Positions 44,178 through 51,526 of a DNA stretch of 64,000 nucleotides are shown here, piece after piece (the first letter of the stretch is position 1; the number at the start of each line of letters is the position of its first letter). This DNA is from GCA-003244245 sp050699635. GTDB taxonomy: Bacteria; Actinomycetota; Actinomycetes; Mycobacteriales; Pseudonocardiaceae. The translations under genes and the position numbers were made by a program. The notes beneath the pieces were generated by a model. That model was not told where the DNA came from, made no database searches, and worked only from the letters and a program-made list of their open reading frames with translations. The stretch spans positions 50,496-114,495 of the forward strand of contig JBOHFK010000003.1 of the NCBI GenBank assembly GCA_050699635.1. The letters are read 5' to 3'.

Positions 44178-44244
44178 GAAGTCGCGTAATCCGATCCCGA
44201 ACAGCGGATAGTCGACGCTGCGGGTTTCAAGTCGGGAGGGCGTC

Positions 44245-45603
44245 ATCGACACCAATTGTGCTGTACTTTTTAATGAAACTGATGCGGATAGCATCGCGCC
44301 GAGAACGCTGCGACTGGCTGTGGGCACAGAGCTGATCGGGCAGTACCAGGGGTCTGGTTTTCAGGAACCGAAGTATCTCGTTCGCCGGGTCGACGGCCAG
44401 GTCGTCCAGCTGCCTCGATTGCTGTATCTGCTCGCGACTATTCTTGATGGTCAGCGTGATCTGCCACAGGTCACGGCTGCGCTCAGCGAGGAGTTCGGTC
44501 GGGTTGTCCACGCTGAGCAGGTAGCGTACCTGATCGACAACAAGCTGAAACCGGCGGGGATCATGGCAACCGATCCGCAGGCGCCCGACGCTGACCCGCC
44601 GGTGAAGATGATAAAGCGGCCGGATCCGTTACTGGCGCTGAAGTTCCGGGTGCCGCTGGTGCCGGAGCGGGCGGTGTGGCGCATTGCCGGAGTTTTCCAG
44701 CGGATGTTCTCGCCGCCGGTGATCGTGGCCGCGTTGGCCGCGTTCGTGGGGTTGGATCTCGTGATCGTCGCCCAGGGTGGTCTCGGGCAGATCGTGCCCA
44801 GCACGCTGGCCTTGGTCTACCAGCCGGGGTTGACGCTGCTCGCGCTCGGGATGGTGTTGGCGGCAGGGGCTTTCCATGAGTGTGGGCATGTGGCTGCCTG
44901 CCGGTATGGCGGCGCCCGGCCTGGTGGGATGGGTTTCGGTCTGTATCTGCTGTGGCCCGCGCTGTATAGCACCGTGACCGACTCCTACCGGCTCAGCCGG
45001 GTCGGGCGGCTGCGCACCGACCTGGGCGGGGTGTACTTCAATGCGGTCTTTATCGCCGGGATGGACGTCGCGTACCTCAACACAGGGTCGCAGTGGCTGC
45101 TGGTGACAATTGCCTTGCTGCATCTTGAGACCGCGATGCAGTTCCTGCCCATGATCCGCATGGACGGTTACTTCATCCTCAGCGACCTGGTGGGTGTACC
45201 GGACCTCTTCAGCTGGATGGGGCCGGTGTTCAAGAGCATGATCCCCTGGCGACCCGCCGATCCCCGCGTTCTGGAACTCAAACCCTGGGTACGCCGGACG
45301 ATCACCCTCTGGGTCGTCGTCGTGGTGCCGTACCTGCTGTACTGGGTGATCGGGTTCCTCCTCCTCGTCCCAGCGGTAATGCCGACTGTATGGACCAGGC
45401 TGCTCGAGCTGGGCCATTCCATCGGCGCCGCGGCGGCGGTGGGAAACGTCACGGAGGTGGCCCTGGGAGTGGTGGTGATCCTCCTGGTGGTGCTGCCCTG
45501 GGCGGGTTCCGTGCTGCTGCTGGGCATGTTGGCAAAAGGGCCATTGCAGTGGCTCTTGGTCCGCTGGAGTCCGGTGCGTGCCAGGGCGGGGGTGGCATCA
45601 TGA
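44245..45603 (+). CDS. Membrane zinc metalloprotease with N-terminal PqqD-like segment (cassette A)
   Basis: A 452-residue protein from ATC 44245 (427 from GTG 44320). Residues about 45-105 (KYLVRRVDGQVVQLPRLLYL, then ALSEEFGRVVHAEQVAYLI) have the strand-strand-helix-helix pattern of PqqD-like peptide-recognition domains. The M50-like membrane part has zinc ligands in HECGH (211-215) and an Asp in MIRMDGYFILSDL (about 303-315), with about 7-8 hydrophobic helices. I infer that it binds the common leader and cuts it at or in the membrane. Start: GGGAGGG lies before ATC, none before GTG 44320, and homology to copy B begins at ATC. The gene overlaps the next by ATGA. Confidence 0.85.
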   Translation: MDTNCAVLFNETDADSIAPRTLRLAVGTELIGQYQGSGFQEPKYLVRRVDGQVVQLPRLLYLLATILDGQRDLPQVTAALSEEFGRVVHAEQVAYLIDNKLKPAGIMATDPQAPDADPPVKMIKRPDPLLALKFRVPLVPERAVWRIAGVFQRMFSPPVIVAALAAFVGLDLVIVAQGGLGQIVPSTLALVYQPGLTLLALGMVLAAGAFHECGHVAACRYGGARPGGMGFGLYLLWPALYSTVTDSYRLSRVGRLRTDLGGVYFNAVFIAGMDVAYLNTGSQWLLVTIALLHLETAMQFLPMIRMDGYFILSDLVGVPDLFSWMGPVFKSMIPWRPADPRVLELKPWVRRTITLWVVVVVPYLLYWVIGFLLLVPAVMPTVWTRLLELGHSIGAAAAVGNVTEVALGVVVILLVVLPWAGSVLLLGMLAKGPLQWLLVRWSPVRARAGVAS

Positions 45604-46814
45604 TGACCACACCGAAGCGCCGTAGGCCGAGGTTGACCGCCATGATCGCGCGGGTGTTGGCGATTGTGGGTGCCGTGGTGCTGCTCGCCGGTTTCACCTG
45701 GGGCAGTGGTCCCGGTCAAAGCGACTCTGACAGCACCAACGGTAATGCGCGTCCATTCAGCCTCGAGGGATGGACTACTGGCGACAACGGTAACGGCATT
45801 GGCGGGAACGGCGGCGACGCCAACGGTGGTGCTGGTGGTAGTGGAGGTAGCGGCGGCGCCGGGGGTAACGGCGGCATCGGAGGTAGCGGCGGCGTCGGCG
45901 AGAACGGCATCGGGGCCAACGGCAGCAACGCTAATGGTGCTGACGGTACCAACGGGACCGACGGTGCGAACGGTATCGGAGGTAGCGGAGGCAACGGCGG
46001 AACCGGCGGTAACGGCGGTGCTGGCATAGGCGGTAACGGCGGCATCGGCATCGGTGGGGACGGCGGCAACGCCGCCGGGGGCACCGGCGGTACCGGTTCG
46101 TCCGGGAGTGATGGTTCGTCCGGGAGTGATGGTTCGTCCGGGAGCGATACTGTCGGCCCTGATTCAGTGACCGGGTCGGGGCATCTGGTCAGTCAGACCA
46201 TCGCACTGCCTGGTGTCACGTCGGTGGTGGCCGAGGCCACCTTCGTCGTCCACCTGACCGTCGGCGACGTCGAGAAAGCGACGATACGCATCGATGACAA
46301 CCTCGCTGATCGGGTCGACGCCACTGTGGCGGGGGGAACGCTACGGCTGGGCCTCAAACCCGGCAGCGGCGTCAGCAACGCCACCCTGTCCGCTGACGTC
46401 ACCGTACGTCACCTCGACAAGCTAACCACCAGCGGCGTTAGCCAGGTCACGCTGGTTTCCGCACCCACCGGTCCGGCCCTGCAGCTCGACGCCAGCGGGG
46501 CCAGCCAGGTCACCGGCCCGGTACGGGTCGATCACCTCGACATCGCTGAGTCCGGAGCGAGCAGCCTGACGCTATCGGGCCAGGTCGCTACGCTGGGACT
46601 CTACCTACTGGGCACCAGCCAACTACTTGGCACCGATCTGTCCGTCGCAGACCTCGACGCGTCCCTGTCCGGGGCGAGCCAGGCCGACGTCACAGTCAGC
46701 AACACCCTCGGCGTGACGTCCTGTGGTGCGGCGGAATTACGCTACCGCGGCACCCCAACCGTCACCCGAAACCACACCTCCGGGGTCTCATCGGTCGTGG
46801 CCGTTTCGCCGTAG
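45600..46814 (+). CDS. Exported GIN-domain (DUF2807-like) protein with Gly/Asn-rich linker (cassette A)
   Basis: A 404-residue protein. Basic N terminus and one hydrophobic segment (MIARVLAIVGAVVLLAGF, residues 15-32), then a low-complexity linker (about 50-185) of GGNGG, GGSGG and SSGSDG units, then a right-handed beta-helix-like GIN domain (about 190-404: LVSQTIALPGVTSVVAEATF, repeated SGASQV-type turns). The position of the lipobox cysteine in copy B (Cys32) is Phe32 here, so this copy is likely membrane-anchored by an uncleaved helix or cleaved by signal peptidase I. ATG overlaps the protease stop (ATGA). The partner or ligand is unknown. Confidence 0.83.
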   Translation: MMTTPKRRRPRLTAMIARVLAIVGAVVLLAGFTWGSGPGQSDSDSTNGNARPFSLEGWTTGDNGNGIGGNGGDANGGAGGSGGSGGAGGNGGIGGSGGVGENGIGANGSNANGADGTNGTDGANGIGGSGGNGGTGGNGGAGIGGNGGIGIGGDGGNAAGGTGGTGSSGSDGSSGSDGSSGSDTVGPDSVTGSGHLVSQTIALPGVTSVVAEATFVVHLTVGDVEKATIRIDDNLADRVDATVAGGTLRLGLKPGSGVSNATLSADVTVRHLDKLTTSGVSQVTLVSAPTGPALQLDASGASQVTGPVRVDHLDIAESGASSLTLSGQVATLGLYLLGTSQLLGTDLSVADLDASLSGASQADVTVSNTLGVTSCGAAELRYRGTPTVTRNHTSGVSSVVAVSP

Positions 46815-46826
46815 GTCTGTGTATAA

Positions 46827-46871
46827 GGTGTCCCCCGCCGGTACGTGACCTCACCGGCGGGGGACACCTTT
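46827..46871 (+). terminator. Terminator of cassette A
   Basis: GGTGTCCCCCGCCGGT (46827-46842) pairs perfectly with 46853-46868 and is followed by TTT. It lies 13 bases after the GIN gene stop. Confidence 0.88.
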
Positions 46872-47395
46872 GCTGTGAGAGCCCGGCCTGGGACGAGAAG
46901 AACGGGCGGTGACAACCTGCTTGCCTGCATCGCCGAAGGCCGACACCGAGCTGACCTGGTCAGGCGAGGCCGACTGCGCACGCTGGTGCGGGATGGGGTC
47001 CTCAGGGTTGGCCTACGCCCGAAGCCGGCCGAGGACCCTTGAGATCAGTATCGGCGACCTGCGAGACGAGATCTGCCCTTACCGCTGGGCGATCAGCGAC
47101 TCGCACCTGCGATCAACACCGCCGCGCATCGAGTCGTACCCAGTCTGCCGGATAGACGGATCATAATGTGATTCCCGTTTGCTATTCGGACATTTGTCAC
47201 CTTATCGACAATCCGAGCGCAACATTCCAATACGCTCCTCGACAGAAGTCGCGTCTGCAACGCAGCGCGGTCCCTAGCCCGGACACTGTTCCAGGCTGAT
47301 GCGTGTACGTTCAGTGATGAATGCGTTCGGAGAGTAGCGAAAATGGATACGAATAATACGGAAAGTATCCAGCCGGTCACGCTGCCATAAAGTGT
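46872..47395. other. Spacer between cassettes, no supported gene
   Basis: The first half is GC-rich with short Arg-rich frames (for example + 46845-47042) that look non-coding; the second half (from about 47160) is AT-richer and should contain the promoter of cassette B. No domain or ribosome site was found. Confidence 0.4.
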
Positions 47396-47430
47396 TACGC
47401 CGTTCGAGTGGTTCGACTCAGTTCAGGTTA
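47396..47430 (+). promoter_or_regulatory. Conserved element upstream of cassette B
   Basis: The partner of 43475-43509 (30 of 35 bases identical), 140 bases before peptide gene 4. A TATA-like cattat about 35 bases further downstream (47466-47471) could be a -10 box. Confidence 0.5.
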
Positions 47431-47569
47431 TATTTCGGTACTGGTCGCGATGAATCAACGTAGGCATTATCACCCGGCAGGGCCGCTTAGCTGAGACGCC
47501 AGGGAGCGGCATCAATTATTGGGGGCCCTGATGCTTGATCTGAAATCACACCCATCACGGAGGAATCCG

Positions 47570-47974
47570 ATGTCTGACACACTCAGCCTTGTCGAGCTCG
47601 ACGCGCAGCACGTGGAGCTGCTACCGGCCCGTACCGTCCTGTCCCTAATGTTGACCGGTGGCGGTAAGGGTGGCAACCACAGCAACAACCACAGCGGTAA
47701 CGGCGGCGTCGCCGTGAATGCCGGTAACCTCAATAACGTCGGCAACATCAACATCGGCGGTGACCAGACAAACACGGGCGTTCAGGTCAACGACGCCCAG
47801 GCCAACGGTCACAGCTACCCGTCACCGGGCAACTACAGCGGCAACTACAGTGGCAACGGCGGCCTCGCCATCAACGCCGGTAACCTCAACAACGTCGGCA
47901 ACGTCAATATCGGCGGGAGTCAGTGGAACACGGGCATCCAGCTTAACAGCGCCCATGCCAACGGCCACCACTAG
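47570..47974 (+). CDS. LPART-leader repeat peptide 4 (cassette B precursor)
   Basis: A 134-residue peptide from ATG 47570 behind GGAGG. Leader MSDTLSLVELDAQHVELLPA + RTVLSLM. The tail holds two copies of a 39-residue repeat (43-81 and 95-133) with the pattern GNGG(V/L)A(V/I)NAGNLNNVGN and then (I/V)NIGG, separated by a Tyr/Ser-rich GNYSGNYS. Alternating polar and aliphatic residues (VAVN, NINIG, VQVN) suggest a beta-solenoid or amyloid-like fold. The end is HANGHH. No cysteine. It heads cassette B. Among the four tails it is the most structured-looking. Confidence 0.82.
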   Translation: MSDTLSLVELDAQHVELLPARTVLSLMLTGGGKGGNHSNNHSGNGGVAVNAGNLNNVGNINIGGDQTNTGVQVNDAQANGHSYPSPGNYSGNYSGNGGLAINAGNLNNVGNVNIGGSQWNTGIQLNSAHANGHH

Positions 47975-48037
47975 TAGGTGGAGCTAGCGCCGTCAGGATC
48001 GACGTAGTGCCCCTTGGCTAGCGTCCAAGGGTCGCTA

Positions 48038-48069
48038 GGGAGGGGCGACCGAATCATGGTCCCCCTCCC
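48038..48069 (+). terminator. Hairpin between peptide 4 and its protease
   Basis: GGGAGGGGCGACC (48038-48050) pairs with GGTCCCCCTCCC (48058-48069) with one bulge; a smaller hairpin CCCTTGG/CCAAGGG precedes it near 48011-48031. It occupies the same place as the hairpin in cassette A, although the sequence differs. Confidence 0.65.
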
Positions 48070-48139
48070 AAGCTTCTCATCAGATCGCCTAGACACCTGA
48101 AGTCAGCGGCTTTACGCGTTTCGAGTCGGGGAGGACACC

Positions 48140-49480
48140 ATTAATACTGAAATTGCAGTAATTGATCCCGAGTCCGTTGTCCATGCGGCGCCGCGGTTGG
48201 CTGATGGGATTGAGTTGATCGGCGAGTATCAGGGCTCGGGTTTCCAGGACCCTCGTTACATCGTGCGGCGGGCTGACGGGCAGATCATCCAGCTTCCCCC
48301 ACTGTTGTATGTTCTAGCGGCCACCCTGGACACTCAGCGTGACCTCGCGCAAGTGGCCGGTGTGCTCAGCACCGAGTTCGGCAAGGTAGTGCTACCGGAG
48401 CAGGTGACATACCTGATCAACAACCGATTGCGCCCGGTGGGCATCGTGGCTGCTGATCCACAGACGGCGCAGGCCGCCGTCGTGCCTACGATGGCGATCA
48501 AGTCGGATCCGTTGTTGGCGTTCAAGTTCCGGATCGGGGTCATCCCGGAGCGGATGGTGTGGCGGATCTCCGGGCTATTCCAGCCGATGTTTTGGCCACC
48601 GGTGATCCTCACCGCGCTGGCTGCTCTTGTGACCTTGGATGTGGTACTCATCGCCCAAGGTAGCCTGGGGCAGATCGTGCCGGCCGCCCTGTCGATGGTC
48701 TACCAGCCGGCGTTGAGCTTGCTGGTGCTGGGGTTGATTCTGGCATCCGCGGCCTTTCACGAGTGCGGGCATGTCAGTGCCTGCCGTTACGGCGGTGCCA
48801 AACCCGGGGTAATGGGTTTTGGTCTGTATCTGGTGTGGCCGGCCCTCTACAGCACAGTCACCGACTGTTATCGGTTGGGCCGGGCCGGTCGGCTCCGCAC
48901 CGACCTCGGAGGGGTCTATTTCAATGCGGTGTTCATCATCGGCATGAATCTGGCCTACCTGGACACCAGGGCATCGTGGCTGCTGGTGGCCATCGTCGCC
49001 CTGCATATCGAGACCGCCATGCAGTTCCTGCCGATGATCCGCCTTGACGGCTATTACATCCTGTCGGACCTGATCGGGGTACCGGACCTGTTTAGTCGGA
49101 TGGGCCCCGTGCTGGCCAGCCTGATCCCCGGGCGGCCCACCCATCCTCGGGTGCTGGAGCTCAAACCCTGGGTCCGTCGCACGATCACGCTGTGGGTGTG
49201 CATTGTGGTGCCCTCGTTGCTGTACTGGTTGGTCGGTTTTGTGATCGTGGTGCCGCAAATTTTGCCAGTGTTGTGGCACCAGCTGATCTGGTTGATCCAC
49301 ACGGTGAGCGTGGCGGCAGCGACCGGGCAGGTGGCTGCGGCGCTATTAGGAGTTGTCGACATCATTCTGTTGTTGTTGCCCTGCGCGGGATCACTGTTGC
49401 TGCTGGGCATGATCATTCACGGACCGGCGCGTTGGGTGTTCGCCCGCTGCGGTCTAGCCCGGTCACAGGGAGGGCAGTAG
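48140..49480 (+). CDS. Membrane zinc metalloprotease with N-terminal PqqD-like segment (cassette B)
   Basis: A 446-residue paralogue of the cassette A protease, alike almost throughout. HECGH is at 207-211, the second metal motif MIRLDGYYILSDL lies about 90 residues later, and the PqqD-like segment is RYIVRRADGQIIQLPPLLYV to VTYLINNRLRPVGIV. Start: GGGGAGG precedes ATT 48140, whereas TTG 48197 has no ribosome site; no ATG, GTG or TTG lies in frame between the upstream stop at 48098 and 48197. The short N-terminal extension is related to that of copy A. The gene is followed two bases later by the GIN lipoprotein. Confidence 0.85.
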   Translation: MNTEIAVIDPESVVHAAPRLADGIELIGEYQGSGFQDPRYIVRRADGQIIQLPPLLYVLAATLDTQRDLAQVAGVLSTEFGKVVLPEQVTYLINNRLRPVGIVAADPQTAQAAVVPTMAIKSDPLLAFKFRIGVIPERMVWRISGLFQPMFWPPVILTALAALVTLDVVLIAQGSLGQIVPAALSMVYQPALSLLVLGLILASAAFHECGHVSACRYGGAKPGVMGFGLYLVWPALYSTVTDCYRLGRAGRLRTDLGGVYFNAVFIIGMNLAYLDTRASWLLVAIVALHIETAMQFLPMIRLDGYYILSDLIGVPDLFSRMGPVLASLIPGRPTHPRVLELKPWVRRTITLWVCIVVPSLLYWLVGFVIVVPQILPVLWHQLIWLIHTVSVAAATGQVAAALLGVVDIILLLLPCAGSLLLLGMIIHGPARWVFARCGLARSQGGQ

Positions 49481-49482
49481 TT

Positions 49483-50439
49483 ATGAGGCCAATTTCGGAC
49501 CGTGGTGAGCTGCGGTGGACTGTTCGGGCAGGGCGGGTGGTGACGACCATGGCTGCGATGGGGCTGTTAGCTGGCTGCATGGGCGCTTCGACCAGTAGTA
49601 ACGGTACTAACGGAGGTGTCAGCATTAGCGGTGTTTCCGGTGGTCATAGCTATACCTTTAGCAGTAGCGCAGACGGCGGTGACGGCAGTGAAGGCGCCTC
49701 CGGTAACGACGGCGCTGATGGTGCGCCCGGTGGCAGTTACTCCTACTCCTATTCAGGTCCCGGCGGGTTCTCCTACTCCGGTCCTGATGCAGTGACCGGG
49801 TCCGGCAAGCTGACCAGCCACACGATTGACCTGTCTGGAGTCACCTCGGTGGTGGCGGGAGCCGATTTTGTGGTGCAGTTGAAGACGGGGGCACCCGCGC
49901 AGGCGAAGGTGACGATGGATGACAACCTGGTCGATCGGGTCGAGGCCACCGTCAGCGGAAATGAACTACGCCTGGGGCTCAAGCCGGGCAGCAACGTTCG
50001 CAACGCGACGCTGCGCGCCGAGGTCACCGTGAGCCACCTCGACCGGCTCGCCGCCAATGGCGCCAGCCACGCCACGTTGGTCTCCCCGGTGACCGGGCCG
50101 GCACTGCAGCTCGTTGTCGAGGGGGCTAGCCAGATCACCGGCCCGGTGGGAGTCGATCACCTCGAAGCCTCCGAGTCGGGAGCCAGTGTGCTGACGCTTT
50201 CTGGACACGCCGGTTCATTGCACCTCAACTCTGTGGGCACCAGCCGGTTGGTGGGCTCGGAGCTGGCAGTCGCTGACCTCGATGCGGTGCTCTCCGGGGT
50301 CAGCCAAGCCACTGTCGCGGTGAGTAACACCCTTGCCGTGACCGCGAATGGGGTGTCGGTGCTGCGCTACCGCGGCAACCCCAGCATCACCCGCCAAGAG
50401 ACCTCCGGTGTCTCCTCCATAGTGCCGGATTCATCGTAA
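49483..50439 (+). CDS. GIN-domain (DUF2807-like) lipoprotein (cassette B)
   Basis: A 318-residue predicted lipoprotein: basic start, hydrophobic helix, lipobox GLLAGC with Cys32 as the lipid-modified residue. A Ser/Gly/Tyr-rich linker (GGHSYTFSSS, then GSYSYSYSGPGG) runs to about residue 100, followed by a GIN domain closely related to copy A (KLTSHTIDLSGVTSVVAGAD onward). It should sit on the outer face of the cytoplasmic membrane. GGGAGGG precedes ATG 49483. Last gene of cassette B. Confidence 0.87.
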   Translation: MRPISDRGELRWTVRAGRVVTTMAAMGLLAGCMGASTSSNGTNGGVSISGVSGGHSYTFSSSADGGDGSEGASGNDGADGAPGGSYSYSYSGPGGFSYSGPDAVTGSGKLTSHTIDLSGVTSVVAGADFVVQLKTGAPAQAKVTMDDNLVDRVEATVSGNELRLGLKPGSNVRNATLRAEVTVSHLDRLAANGASHATLVSPVTGPALQLVVEGASQITGPVGVDHLEASESGASVLTLSGHAGSLHLNSVGTSRLVGSELAVADLDAVLSGVSQATVAVSNTLAVTANGVSVLRYRGNPSITRQETSGVSSIVPDSS

Positions 50440-50454
50440 GAAGGTGGCTCCCTA

Positions 50455-50518
50455 CCGCCGAGTTCGACCGGAGGGCTGTGCAGCTAGCTTCGCACAGCCC
50501 TCCGGTCTAACTCGGCGG
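50455..50518. terminator. Bidirectional terminator-like hairpin
   Basis: A 27-bp inverted repeat (50455-50481 and 50492-50518, 26 of 27 paired) with a 10-base loop, between the convergent GIN gene and the beta-lactamase-fold gene. The outer part shares CGCCGAGTTCGA with the inverted repeat at 43179-43246. Confidence 0.85.
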
Positions 50519-50536
50519 CAATAGAGCGGGAGTTAA

Positions 50537-51526
50537 TCAACCCGGGGCTCCGCCTGGGGATGCCATCAGAAATGGACGGCTCTGCCCTACCGCGAGGTCC
50601 CACAGGTCCCCGCAATTCCGGCCGGCAGCAGCCCAGGCGGCTCGGGTGCGCTCAATCGGTTCCAGAGCCGGTTCTCGGGAGAGCCAGAAGGTGCCCCAGT
50701 GCATGGGCACCATCACCCGGGCCCCGACGTCATGGGCAGCTCGCACGGCCTCCTCCGGGTCCGTGTGCATGTTCCGCATGAACCAGCGCGGCGCGTAGGC
50801 GCCGACCGGCAGCATAGCGACGTCGATCCTGGGGTGCCGGGATCCGATCTCGGCAAAGAACGGACCGTAGGTGCTGTCCCCGGCGTGGTACACCCGCAGG
50901 CCACCTGCCACGGTCAGCACAAAGCCACCCCACAGAGTCGCGCAATGGTCAAACAGGCCCCGACGGCTCCAGTGGTGCGCCGGGACGAACGCCACCTCAA
51001 GATCACCGAGATGCACCGAATCCCACCAATCCAGCTCGGTGACTGCGGTGAAACCGCGGTAACGGAACCACCGGCCGAGCCCGCCCGGCACCACCACGCG
51101 GGTGTCCCGGGACAGCGTGCGCACCGTCGGGGCGTCCAGGTGGTCGTAATGATTGTGGCTGATCAGCAGCAGATCCAGCGCTGGAAGCCGGTTCAGGCCA
51201 GGTGGGGTGAACCGCTTACCCGCGCCCAGGATCCGCTGGGACAACACCGGATCCACCGCCACCGTATGCCCACCGAGACGCAGCAGGAACGACGCGTGCC
51301 CGAGCCAGGCCAGCCAGTTGTCACCAGTCGGTAGTGGCGCCCGGGCGGCCACTGGAATCCGCGCCGCACCCTCGGTAGCGCCGGCGAAACCACCTTCCCG
51401 CCACAGTCTGAGGAACTGTGGTGGGCCGGGCAGTGGTCCGGTGACCCGATCGGCAAACGAGCGGGGCCACCGTCTGGTCAGAGCCGCTGTTTCGACCCTG
51501 CGAGCAGGTCTCAAAACGCCGGCCAT
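50537..51526 (-). CDS. Metallo-beta-lactamase fold hydrolase (UlaG/NAPE-PLD-like)
   Basis: A 329-residue zinc hydrolase. Metal ligands are in LLLISHNHYDHLDAPTVRTL (HxHxDH), VPAHHWSRRG, VYHAGDSTYG and MVPMHWGTFWLS. The closest known type is the N-acyl-phosphatidylethanolamine phospholipase D/UlaG-like group; bacterial substrates are unknown. ATG 51526 overlaps the end of the upstream gene by 16 bases; an earlier start at 51598 is possible but adds non-conserved sequence. Confidence 0.88.
   Translation of the reverse strand: MAGVLRPARRVETAALTRRWPRSFADRVTGPLPGPPQFLRLWREGGFAGATEGAARIPVAARAPLPTGDNWLAWLGHASFLLRLGGHTVAVDPVLSQRILGAGKRFTPPGLNRLPALDLLLISHNHYDHLDAPTVRTLSRDTRVVVPGGLGRWFRYRGFTAVTELDWWDSVHLGDLEVAFVPAHHWSRRGLFDHCATLWGGFVLTVAGGLRVYHAGDSTYGPFFAEIGSRHPRIDVAMLPVGAYAPRWFMRNMHTDPEEAVRAAHDVGARVMVPMHWGTFWLSREPALEPIERTRAAWAAAGRNCGDLWDLAVGQSRPFLMASPGGAPG

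Noticed and set aside
43820..46110. CRISPR or tandem DNA repeat from the recurring ggcggcaac words
   Set aside because: The words have irregular spacing and are codons of Gly/Asn-rich coding sequence; there are no unique spacers.
43708..46814. PE_PGRS-type proteins of mycobacteria
   Set aside because: The Gly-rich tails look similar in composition, but there is no PE domain and the N termini are the short LPART leader or a signal helix.
46845..47166. Short Arg-rich plus-strand frames after cassette A
   Set aside because: They overlap the terminator of cassette A, lack a ribosome site and show no domain.
34994..47974. LPART in the peptide leaders read as an LPxTG sortase signal
   Set aside because: It lies in the N-terminal leader and is followed by Val or Ala, not Gly, with no C-terminal hydrophobic helix and basic tail. 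A sorting signal should be at the C terminus.
44320..48199. GTG 44320 and TTG 48197 as the protease starts
   Set aside because: Neither has a ribosome site and both would cut off an N-terminal segment related in the two copies. Good ribosome sites stand ahead of ATC 44245 and ATT 48140.
34994..50439. Assignment to a known RiPP class such as daptides or lanthipeptides
   Set aside because: No dehydrogenase, decarboxylase, lanthionine synthetase, radical SAM or YcaO gene lies near. Only the protease and recognition-like segment are present, so the class is left open.
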